Positions 57,101 through 63,020 of a stretch of 64,000 nucleotides of DNA are shown piece by piece (the first letter of the stretch is position 1; each line of letters starts with the position of its first letter). The translations under genes were made by a program, and so were the position numbers. The stretch is taken from the IMG/VR virus record IMGVR_UViG_3300002131_000090, positions 62,001 to 126,000 of that record. The stretch is one strand, 5' to 3'. Under the pieces are notes generated by a model. It was not told where the DNA came from. It was given only the letters and a program-made list of their open reading frames with translations, and ran no database searches. This DNA is from a virus.

Positions 57101-59060
57101 TATTATAAGATTTTAAAAATCCAGTATCGGTGTAGACAGTAATTGATTCCTGTGCAGTGTCTTGGTATATAAATGAACTGTCTAGTATATTAAAATCAAA
57201 AAGGATATCGCCAATATTGTTAATATTTCTATAAGATAATGAAAATCCTAATTCGCTATCAGCTGTGCTAGTTCCAACTTGGTAGCTAAAAAGTTTATTT
57301 CCTGCAAAAGTACTATAAGGATATATTATAGAATCGTTAAAAGAATTTCCATCTTTATCAAACATATCAAATAACGGTGCTTGGTTTACTGCTGTTTTTT
57401 CTTGTGATGGATTCCACAAAGTTCCGTTATAGTAGAACATCTTTCCTTTGTATTCAGTTCCTTGCAGTACTAATACTGTTTCGTTAATAACAGGAGAAGA
57501 ATCGGTTGTAGCAATTAAACTGATCTGTCTACGACCGTTATGAGTTATAAAGTTTACTTCGTAAATGTTATTAGCTACTAGTATGTCTTTATCAGCAGTA
57601 AATAAGATACGCATACCATCAACTAAATTGATTCCGTCAACGTTGTATCCAATACTACCTTCAATGTTGCTAAAAACATCTGTAGTGTAAGTATCAACTA
57701 AGTCAACATTTACTTTACATTTTGTACCGTGCTGAAACAGTTTTAACCCTGCTTCAAATTCAATAATAGGACGTTTAGCTCGTTGGGTTTGATCAAGAAC
57801 AACAGGTTGATTGTTAATATAAGCAACTTGTTCGATAATTGAACGATGGCACCATCTGTTATATCTACTCCACGGGTTTCTGTCTGCACTTGCTCTATTA
57901 ATTACAATGTAATCTTTAGTGCCAGGAAAACTAGTACCATCTTCAAAGGGATATTGATCAAATGCTTCGTCGCCGCCATCAAACGGAATTTTATATTCGC
58001 TTGTAAAAATTGATGGTACTTCTAGATTCTTTTCTGATACTAGTACTATAGAATTACCAACACCTTCAACATACCAATAACCTTCGGCATATGTATCAGG
58101 AATAACTGTTCCAATAAACTTTAGTTTCATTCCATTACTTAATTCAGTACCGTTGCTAGTTTTATAAGTTTTCTTTCCTAGTATATCCGAGTTTATATCG
58201 AGTTCTGTATTTTCAGTTATATCATTAATTGAAAAAATACCACTAACGTTAATATCATTCTGACTAACGTAGTATAATGTATCAGGCGCATTATCAGGAA
58301 CTGTAAATTCAATAACTCCGTCTTCTACATAAACAGTTTCTTTTGAAACGCCTGTGTTATAGAAATTAGTTGTATTAAATTCTCTATTACTTGTAATAGC
58401 TATTGGATGCCCAACAGTATTGATTTCAAATTTATAACGTTGTCCTCTATACAACTTAATGATAGGGTTTCTTTCAATTCCTGTAGTAGGATAATCTGTT
58501 TCTGTGAATATATAAGACGGAGTAGCAATATCATAAACTAGACTTATCGAATATGTACTTACTACACTTCTTGATGTTCCGTATACAGTTATAGAATCCG
58601 GGCCCATAGGTAGCCAATAGTATTCTCTAAAGTTTGTAAACTTATCCCAATCGATATGAGGGTTCCATGTATAAAATTCTTGACTGTTTGTTAAACTATG
58701 ATTACTAGTTGTACCTTTAAAGTTTTTAATTTGAGATATATAATCATTGTAATTCTTTAAAAAGTTTACATTGTTTAATTCATCTTTATAAACTGCAACT
58801 GGCTCAAACTGATAGTTTGATCTATCTGCTGATACGTCCTCAAGGTAGCTATCATCAACTGATCTAGTTTTTGAATGTCTTCTTCCTGCAAAAACATTAA
58901 GTTTTTCAACAACACCTGGTGCAAGCATTTGATCAATAGTACTACTGATAAACTTTTTATTAATGTCTGTTCTAAAGTATTTTGGTAGAAAGTTTGATGA
59001 ACTTCTGTCAGTGTTATTGCCTGCAGGAAGATTAAATTCGTCTTGATTACTGTTAGCCAT
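45141..59060 (-). CDS. Giant virion structural protein, 4,639 residues
   Basis: About 500 kDa; follows gp6-like as gene 7 follows gene 6 in T4, so a baseplate wedge or adhesin role is inferred, but T4 gp7 is about 1,000 residues. Visible units: four short modules with a W/Y...Y-x-x-G/N-D-x-V...Y/L-x-A/S...W pattern resembling carbohydrate-binding module 5/12 (about 1435-1473, 1695-1737, 2190-2237, 2343-2385); beta-propeller-like FG-GAP blades between about 2130 and 2550 (KYIAVGAPN, KLFVGAPGED, KIAIGAPLND, KLAISGKN); G-x-GY-x-x-x-P-x-V-T-V repeats near 3100 and 3480; and at least four DGSTxxF beta-sandwich repeats between about 3555 and 4100. The C-terminus holds IFIEGERIEYFGI. Starts with TAATG on the gp6-like gene. 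Confidence 0.85.
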   Translation of the reverse strand: MANSNQDEFNLPAGNNTDRSSSNFLPKYFRTDINKKFISSTIDQMLAPGVVEKLNVFAGRRHSKTRSVDDSYLEDVSADRSNYQFEPVAVYKDELNNVNFLKNYNDYISQIKNFKGTTSNHSLTNSQEFYTWNPHIDWDKFTNFREYYWLPMGPDSITVYGTSRSVVSTYSISLVYDIATPSYIFTETDYPTTGIERNPIIKLYRGQRYKFEINTVGHPIAITSNREFNTTNFYNTGVSKETVYVEDGVIEFTVPDNAPDTLYYVSQNDINVSGIFSINDITENTELDINSDILGKKTYKTSNGTELSNGMKLKFIGTVIPDTYAEGYWYVEGVGNSIVLVSEKNLEVPSIFTSEYKIPFDGGDEAFDQYPFEDGTSFPGTKDYIVINRASADRNPWSRYNRWCHRSIIEQVAYINNQPVVLDQTQRAKRPIIEFEAGLKLFQHGTKCKVNVDLVDTYTTDVFSNIEGSIGYNVDGINLVDGMRILFTADKDILVANNIYEVNFITHNGRRQISLIATTDSSPVINETVLVLQGTEYKGKMFYYNGTLWNPSQEKTAVNQAPLFDMFDKDGNSFNDSIIYPYSTFAGNKLFSYQVGTSTADSELGFSLSYRNINNIGDILFDFNILDSSFIYQDTAQESITVYTDTGFLKSYNNIGDQSIYVNGWKKAIANSKQPVIRQYVSEPGPYKVDVFTVSSGLLTDLVVRVYLDGVKKEENVHYTLSTRNNIKIVTFLPTISTANSSVVLKCYSNANKNSNGFYEMPINFEKNPLNENLLTFTLGEVNDHVSSIVQDVPGFSGDILGVNNLRDLGNVTEHGKRFVQHSGPLNLALYHVTDKDANIIKSLKFARKEYAKFKRQFINEFEYTGFHGGTKEHVDLILSTITKDKTSSMPFYFSDMLGVGANTKTIHTVEYDGPSYFALSLDFDLLTLSTKSVLVYKNDVQLVHGDDYNFTDRFVYVLDLVYGDTVTVYEYQSTNGTYIPPTPTKLGLYPKYLPMKFTDNSYSTPKNVIQGHDGSIILAFDDYRDDLILELETRIYNNIKIEYNTSLLDVHSFVGGAFRNTNFDTVDINNAMLADFAQWIEIAGSPDYSSNTFYDSQDSFTYNYYSMTDYNDNEISGYWRSIFKKYFDTDRPHTHPWEMLGFTIKPTWWEAQYGPAPYTSDNLILWNDLQDGIIKVPNAAIIRDPKYIRPGLLTFIPVDEYGKLLSPLECGLAKNFSISNGQAAFKFGDSSPVETAWRRSSEYPFSLITSWVLLQPAKLLGLGFDLSRIKRDAAGNLVYTETDKRISLSSLKFPTIGIDTNVILTSGLVNYIASYMSGKNASRYTNYITNLKGLNNQLAIKLGGFADKTKLKLLLDSRSPLNKTSVFVPDENYQIAFITSSALEIAVLSGIIIEKTANGYLISGYDKEDPVFLYNVPALTNSDPAITVGGISEKFVTWAENKTYPIGTIVEYNSKYYRTKTTHQSTTEFDSNKFAQIASIPIVGGASAVLKRNFDVQVSRLSYGTLLSSKQDLVDFMLGYEYYLKNQGFKFEYFNTETEAVENMQLCVKEFLFWTTQNWDNGTILTVSPVANQVSFERPYHVVDNLFDGFYDYSLLAGNGQSVSKEFSNIFRNSQNEFGLKPIGMSEGIFLVKLPLVQKEHVILIDNETVFNDVIFDKITGYRQDRIKLVGYRTDNWNGSLNIPGFIYDDAKVTVWSIWTDYSLGDLVKYKEFYYVSTVKHTSNEYFDANHWSILNDRPEPELLPNWDYRVNQFTDFYSLDTDNFDSEQQRLGQHLIGYQKRNYLSNIITDSVSQYKFYQGFIQDKGTKNSLTKLFDALSSANTDSLEFYEEWAIRLGQYGSVENNIEVEFKLDESKYRLEPQLFELVNNTNVNRTDLTYELLQSDAVLLPTDYDHSALFSTTVNKSIFTKNSGYCRNEDVTFVSESEEQLVNLNIDDIQIGDFVWIKNQKQNWNAIRHVSTGYNVESIIARLPDETTFDATDLIGFTVYFDTTVDFVEDELVGLRSRLDGVNGFHKVKSVVGNEVVFITQAEITEPDEGDDSTVINVSRFVKRRFTDINDLNQNIKQVASEFDDTVWIDSGEESFAVFTNNPVFSVQQEIVNPDVTSTGFSTSFDINDSNAVVVVGSIDNSVRIYTRNVEAQEKTLFQTLLVNSTIDVDSKYGFDVAISEDGKYIAVGAPNASNAKTYYAGYVEPDKSYNIGDIVNDRGTLWRALTDIASWGSGDSSTIDINDQDWAPAYLNETSEFGNTDFGYTNQGAVFLYERRIDDNTYELSHCIVSPNPTTDERFGYKVELRKTSTGLTKLFVGAPGEDAVDQGRIYFLDNTDDAWTYTKDRKFKGSYSDYAKYDINDIVFESNVLYKALTNIDAGVSPPTSINTDWQVVTDVEHTGYVPHGDLSIEASEASLFSTATNIGKIFDVNKLADIFVMPASTDQNNAAAHERVTIYRHTDNRWTYSQSIDTDDSLEDFGYVVAIDEVGEKIAIGAPLNDDAGIDQGVVYVYKQVTTDNVSTYTLNQTLKSPFDEPNEAFGTGLDFYGNKLAISGKNTDTKIHTTLDRYTELNYNVVVGKDEDGANIYSVYVFDNTSAESAAPTTFDGNSTKLITTIKDSGRVSIWQEIDDYYIYGEDAAYNRNIKFNDVSNFKLVNNHLYIGLPKVDLNLVGDSSLEDGYNITDNSSVGILADLRSEQNANAWVNIAQQSGKVSIPAIQRCFLYANDTSDLILNLDIIDPRQGKFAGPAEQELSFKTHYDPATYSVNASGTITDITVDSSINWTDKYVGMLWWDMSTASWYNPYQGDIQYRSSVWNKLTVGSTVDVYEWVRSDVSPTEWAALADTTAGISRGISGLPLYDDTIFSFKNTYDVEKNTTVLKYYFWVKNNRILPQNNNNRRLSAQQVAALIEDPAGFGYRFIAPLDKDKFALYNSKGLVEGTNTILHFGFYKDNELQSNTHNEYQLITEGLDTSRVNSEIETKWFDSLIGYDSNNKPVPDTRLTVKQKYGILNVPRQSMFVNRIEALKQFVERVNIVFAENQIVDNYNLTGMLLKDEVPNINVGKYDTTADTVSQLQFLGVAKLSQAVLQPTVVNGKITNVTILNAGRGYKVSPVVTVTDTYGSRAIIKTTINNLGQVTSVNIRSQGKNYSPDTALEVRPFSVLVSSDSEIGNRWAIYSWDSAQQVWFRTSNQAYDTTRYWSYTDWYAEGYASSTEIKHLIDSSYKLYPLNDIIGDIVKIENVGSGGWLLLEKVDDQLTEDYTINYRTVGRQNGTLQLSPYLYTVSTGFDNGIYDTSFYDREPIYELRNIIIALRDDIFISDLAVEYNKLFFAGVRYAFAEQSNIDWIFKTSFVRAKHNLGDFRQELTFQNDNLENYQDYVNEVKPYSTKVREYISSYTYVEPTGSLTTDFDLPPSYNEETNIIETSIATVQDGVVTNILDKYLYSPYDNWVDNNGYHVVSYEVVEGGSGYTSSPAVTVTPSNGATARAYVRKGAVYQVELITRGERFITPPTVTVADPDTNGYTAKVSPVLGNPLVRSAHITIKFDRVSGNYYVTDLKPNVDGYETFVGTGSQRTFNTKWPLDIRTDQYSVYINNTLQLSSTYTVSNSFTTDQEKLYDDESFNYDTLQNTAAGPGTSHLTLGYNVQRGRIRFVKAPAVGAVIKVYYMKDVSFLSAADRINFFYNPTTGMAGKDLAQLMDGVEYSGVKFDSIGFGNEQGFGGLFGAAPWDTFDNTYEDEIFVLDGSTTVFQLSKALEDGVEYNFYLNGVRLDDPEYDLTTVLSNPNAVLETIVGDGVTDTITIDEDLVPTFAGDIVIIRKSTSDGSYTPSSTSYDTALGGGNLAYTTATGLLTEDITVDGDGFVTPTTSKGPEELVPGEIVDTLDIKVYHRDSDGVGVISTTNYVLLDGSTVIFGLPGIAQTTESVIVKLDNVIQDPSRYNLNFENNTLEFADSSISIGSSLAITTIGTNGNNLIETNYFTSDGSTTTFITGAIWTDSLSVFLTVNGIVKTSGVDYNYLVTTTEDNASNRLKIVFEPGILAEGDFFQYSIYSTTVKTYSQVVIDRTFESNGTTDYHTVNPAPFESQPFSHKILVKVNDTILNPGYSTSYTTQSHRTYDIEEWQFEDISLIDEAEVLVFADGVRLTRTEFTWDPINGRITLLRNDVAPQGTKLDIFVIGDAEYYFVDTQIDLQSIDSSEINISSTFNVGDEIVIQSIDSSATSVNAIIKSISQSSVVVRSYRKDIHALFTQYNSTEFNILLLSNSEVNHDAYITDVSYVLSDSVTFAIAPSSGEEVEIYTFSNHDVNQFERITYKVRTVGITNPEDSTGYAPLPIDTFSYIQRNLIVGGYVRLRGTISSAEYAWVSVNGTLLTPHIDYYLLPAGDAIQLVNKPLENDIIDVLQFANAPTTAKFGFRIFKDMLDRTHYKRLNQDKGYALISSLNYYDHKISLESADGLFQPNTSKNIPGVIFIEGERIEYFGISGRDLTQLRRGTLGTGVRNVYAVGTVAYGQGLDETINYSDVILSQTTISDGSSGSYQIAFRDYMASTNVNEIDVFVGGIRLRKTALTVHNPSLDIDRYNSNKGTVTLEPEFTISGNDVLLSTTPDAGIDVKIVRKTGKIWNNGNNSLAQSDNAISRFLRGATISLPK

Positions 59061-62000
59061 TAGTAAATAAAGCCCCCGGTTGTTGTTGTTGCAGTACTAA
59101 TGCCACTAGTAACTGTATTTGGTGTGGTAGCAGTTGTTGATGTTACTATGCTACCACTTGCTTTTAATCTCTCAGCAGTTATTGAAGAAATAATTTCTAC
59201 ATCTTTAACTGTTGCAGCACTTATGAAGATTTCATCTGATTCTGCTTTTATTTCAAATAAACTACCAAAACTACTAGTAGCATCTCTCGGAACAAGAACA
59301 ATACTGCTTATATCTGGTGCTAAATCTTGCATAATATAAGTAGACAATTCACTCCAATAAAAAGTTTCTCCAAAGTCCCAATTGTCTAATGCAAAAAACT
59401 TGTTAATAGCACCAATTGTTCTAGATTTTAAATCATTGTCATCAGTTACACGCCCGGCATTTTTTACTATTTTAAATGTAGCTTGCATATTTGTATCGCT
59501 CTTACTTCCAAATAATATTTTATATTTTACAGGATGATAAATTACTTCATCGCTTATACTTTTAATTTTATTAATTGCAGTACCGTAACTTCTATAAAGT
59601 TGGTCACTACTTTGTGCCAACGGTTTAACAGCTAATACTCCATTAAGATAATATCTAAAGTTTGTATCATATTGCTTTGTTAAAATATATGTGTCTATGA
59701 TATTAGTACTACTTGGATCAATACGACTATTTTCATCTGCTGCATGAAGATATTGGAATTTTATATTATCTCTTCCAATGTATGCTGTATAATCGTACAA
59801 TTGAGTTAACGCTCTTGTTGAGCTGTTTAGTTGTTTAAACACATTGTCGTCAACTATGTAATATATAGGATTGCCTTCAGCTAACAAGTTTGGCGATGAG
59901 CCAGTTGCTACTGTTACTATGTTCTCTGTAGTTGCGTTAACATATACATTAAAAACATTATTGTTTATAAGAATATTTTTAGTAAAGACAAAGTTAGTTG
60001 GACTTACAATAATAGCAAAAGTATCAGGATCATCAACTACTCCATCATCATCGAGATCTGCAAATGTTACTTCAATTTTTTTACTATCGATGTACCCTGC
60101 TGTATCACGATATTCGCTAACTATTTTCCATTCTAAATCTCTACTAAAAGGACGTCCAACATATGTGTTTACGTCACTGTTAATACTTAAAACAGATACA
60201 GTGTCTTTAATAATGCCGCCGGTCTTACTATCGTATATTTTTTTACTGCTATCATAATAAAATCTACATTCAGTGTCGCTTTCAAAAATATATCTTAATG
60301 TTTTGTAAGTCATTTCGTAATCAAAGCCGTTTGTTTCAAACAATATAATCCAACTACTATCAAGTTGTTGACCTGTTGTGTCTCCTGCTAACCCAAGGCT
60401 AAAATCGTCTATTAAATTAAGATCTGTAGGAAGAATAACTGTCCAACTTCTAGTTTCTCTATCATATCTTATTCCAAATGTTCTGTATGAAAACATATTA
60501 TCAATAATTTGTATTTTTGTATCGTCATTTAAGTCTCTTACAAATTTTGGTTTTGCAAAACTTAATAATGCACCGTTTGGTATTATATCGTTAAAAACGA
60601 TAGGTCCAAGTCCAGTTGTACTACTAACTTCTGTACCTGTTTCAAATACACTTACAACTTTTGTCCAAATATAACTTACCATGCCGGTATCATACAGATT
60701 AGTTGGTGTTACTAGTTTATTGTTATTTTTAGTATCAAACATTTGAGAACCCGGTGCAATAAATTTCACCATAGCATTTGGTTCAACAAAACGTAAAGGG
60801 CCTTCAGTAGAACTTCCTACTGTATAAGTTATTCCGGCTGCATCAACTAATTTACCAGTTGAAAGATTAACTGTACTAGTAATAGCGTTCCACGTTAATC
60901 CTAAGTCAATATAATTTTGATCTGGGTATTGATCTAGATAAAAACTTCTTACATTTTTATCTTCTAATATTTCAGTTATTTGATTATCAATTATACTTTC
61001 GATATCGGTTCTTGTTAAGAAAGAAAAGTTAGTTTTTTTATCTAGGAATTCTTTATAAAGTATGCCGTCTGTGCCAAAAATATTTGTTGTACTATATTTT
61101 CCAGTTGCATCTAATATATCATAGTATCTACTGATACCACTTGCTGTTCTATTAACTGCTTTAACTTTAATAATATCTTGACTTACTCCTAGCGGACCTA
61201 TGTTATAGTCTTCGCCAGTAATTAAACGATTTTGTGTATAATAAGTTGCAGGAGCATTACTTTTAATACTGTCAGTAGATTCTGAACTACTAGCATTATC
61301 TACTGTAGTTTTTAGATCTAACATAACTGTTAAAGTTTCTTGTCTTCCAATTTTACTTACATAAGGCAATTTTAACGTAATGTTACTCATACCTTGTGGA
61401 AGTATAGTGTAATCTGTATTTGCACTAGTTCTATAATATGTTCTAAATGTTCCTTTAGGAAGATTTCCAAATATACCATCAGAGAATATTAAACTAATTC
61501 TGTCGCTTACTCTAGTTAACACACTATAAATATTTCTAAGTTTTTTATTCAAACTATTGTAAACAACATTGTTGCCTTCTACTGCGTCAACTTTTGACCA
61601 CAGTTCAGATTCATTGCCGTTTGCATCTAGTGAATAAAGCCATACATCGTCATGGTTTATGTTTTCTGCATCAATGTCAACTGTTTGACTAGGAACGGGA
61701 GAATCGATTGCAAAGTCTCCTCTTTGCAATGTTCCTTGTCTAAAGTGTGCAAAGAATCCAGTTGTGTTACTGCCTGCACCTTGGCCGTTATCTCTGTATA
61801 AGAATCCAAATTGTTGTCCAGGAAGAGGTGCTTCTTCAACTACATTACCGTCTGACATACCGGTACTAACAACTTCAAAGTCTAATGATCTACTATTAAC
61901 AGACTTGTTAAAAGAAAATACAGAAACACTATTAGTTATGTTGTTAATACGATATTGCTCAGTTGGTATTCCGCTTATGTTTTCAAACTTTAACGGTCTT

Positions 62001-62512
62001 CCAAACGTGTTTTGTACAGGCAATGCTGCATTTAGAATTTTTGTAAAATGATCAAACCAGTCTGGATTAGTAGTATCGTTCCATACTGCTGATCTATTAC
62101 TTAAATTAAGGCCGTTACTGTCTAATACAGATTCAGATGTTTTAACACTGGTGAATTTTAATAGACCATTTGCTGATTTGTTTCTAGTAGGATTATAACT
62201 TAATAGTCTTGCTAAACGCAATACGCTTTCTCTGCGTTCTGCTAATTCAATAAAGTTTTCTCTAGCATTTAGATCAATACGGAAACTTATGTTTTGCCCG
62301 AGGAAAGCAATCATGTCAATTAATGCAAGGTACTCTGAACTTTCAATGTAATCATTGAAGTCTTCAGGGTAGTTTGTACGAAGATATTCAATCATTGTTC
62401 TTCGTAGATTGTCAAAGTCATAGCTTTTGAAATCGGCATATTTAAAACTTTGATAGACTTTTTTCCAGTCTTCTGCAAGCAATAATCTGTTTTGTCTGTC
62501 AGTTGATGACAT
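59060..62512 (-). CDS. 6: Baseplate wedge protein, gp6-like
   Basis: 1,150 residues from the ATG at 62512 (AGGA 9 bases upstream); a GTG at 62518 is also in frame but leaves only 4 bases after GAGG. The N-terminal 120 residues (DFDNLRRTMIEYLRTNYPED, FNDYIESSEYLALIDMIAFL, NARENFIELAERRESVLRLA, RLLSYNPTRNKSANG) match the conserved wedge domain of T4 gp6 and other baseplate J-like proteins. It is nearly twice the T4 length, with extra strand-rich middle. Position between gp25-like and the giant protein agrees with baseplate gene order. A NATAAATA box at 62538-62545 precedes it. Confidence 0.84.
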   Translation of the reverse strand: MSSTDRQNRLLLAEDWKKVYQSFKYADFKSYDFDNLRRTMIEYLRTNYPEDFNDYIESSEYLALIDMIAFLGQNISFRIDLNARENFIELAERRESVLRLARLLSYNPTRNKSANGLLKFTSVKTSESVLDSNGLNLSNRSAVWNDTTNPDWFDHFTKILNAALPVQNTFGRPLKFENISGIPTEQYRINNITNSVSVFSFNKSVNSRSLDFEVVSTGMSDGNVVEEAPLPGQQFGFLYRDNGQGAGSNTTGFFAHFRQGTLQRGDFAIDSPVPSQTVDIDAENINHDDVWLYSLDANGNESELWSKVDAVEGNNVVYNSLNKKLRNIYSVLTRVSDRISLIFSDGIFGNLPKGTFRTYYRTSANTDYTILPQGMSNITLKLPYVSKIGRQETLTVMLDLKTTVDNASSSESTDSIKSNAPATYYTQNRLITGEDYNIGPLGVSQDIIKVKAVNRTASGISRYYDILDATGKYSTTNIFGTDGILYKEFLDKKTNFSFLTRTDIESIIDNQITEILEDKNVRSFYLDQYPDQNYIDLGLTWNAITSTVNLSTGKLVDAAGITYTVGSSTEGPLRFVEPNAMVKFIAPGSQMFDTKNNNKLVTPTNLYDTGMVSYIWTKVVSVFETGTEVSSTTGLGPIVFNDIIPNGALLSFAKPKFVRDLNDDTKIQIIDNMFSYRTFGIRYDRETRSWTVILPTDLNLIDDFSLGLAGDTTGQQLDSSWIILFETNGFDYEMTYKTLRYIFESDTECRFYYDSSKKIYDSKTGGIIKDTVSVLSINSDVNTYVGRPFSRDLEWKIVSEYRDTAGYIDSKKIEVTFADLDDDGVVDDPDTFAIIVSPTNFVFTKNILINNNVFNVYVNATTENIVTVATGSSPNLLAEGNPIYYIVDDNVFKQLNSSTRALTQLYDYTAYIGRDNIKFQYLHAADENSRIDPSSTNIIDTYILTKQYDTNFRYYLNGVLAVKPLAQSSDQLYRSYGTAINKIKSISDEVIYHPVKYKILFGSKSDTNMQATFKIVKNAGRVTDDNDLKSRTIGAINKFFALDNWDFGETFYWSELSTYIMQDLAPDISSIVLVPRDATSSFGSLFEIKAESDEIFISAATVKDVEIISSITAERLKASGSIVTSTTATTPNTVTSGISTATTTTGGFIY

Positions 62513-62537
62513 GGGCACGTTTCCTCATTATATCTTA

Positions 62538-62545
62538 TATTTATG
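62538..62545 (-). promoter_or_regulatory. Possible late promoter
   Basis: CATAAATA on the minus strand 25 bases upstream of the gp6-like ATG, with GAGGAAA ribosome site between; fits NATAAATA. Confidence 0.5.
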
Positions 62546-62566
62546 AGATTTATAAAGTGCGTAGAT

Positions 62567-63013
62567 TTAATTCAATCCATTATTTTGATCAAATGTAAAA
62601 CGTAATTTTTCACTAATGTTGTATTCTAAGTACGTTAATTCACATTCAATTTGTATTCCTGATTCGTAGCTATCTACAACTACTCTGTCTACTTTAACTC
62701 TTGGTTCATGCACTGACACTATTTCGGTAACATTTTGAACTATTATATCTTTAAGAGAATCAGTTAATGGTTCATATAATATATCCCATATTATAGTACC
62801 AAACCCAGGGTTTTCTAACTTTTCACCTAATCGAATATGAAAATGATTTACAATGTCTTGTTTTATTAATGCAAGGTCATATAATTTAAATTCTTTACTG
62901 TTTGAATTAACTGTGCTAATTCCACGATAAGCACCTGCAGTAACTAAAGGAAGTTCTTTCTTTGGCAATTGCAATCTTAAATTTTTATAAAGATTTTTTT
63001 CTAATGTACTCAT
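62567..63013 (-). CDS. 25: Baseplate wedge protein, gp25-like
   Basis: 148 residues, close to T4 gp25 length. LKQDIVNHFHIRLGEKLENP-type core in the form IKQDIVNHFHIRLGEKLENP, followed by GFGTIIWDILYEPLTD and by the HEPRV motif near residue 109 (the conserved EPR of the gp25/lysozyme-like sheath-initiator fold) and IECELTYLEYNISEKL. In contractile tails this protein nucleates sheath assembly at the baseplate. AAGG 10 bases before the ATG; seven bases separate it from the upstream gene. Confidence 0.9.
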   Translation of the reverse strand: MSTLEKNLYKNLRLQLPKKELPLVTAGAYRGISTVNSNSKEFKLYDLALIKQDIVNHFHIRLGEKLENPGFGTIIWDILYEPLTDSLKDIIVQNVTEIVSVHEPRVKVDRVVVDSYESGIQIECELTYLEYNISEKLRFTFDQNNGLN

Positions 63014-63020
63014 ACTATAT

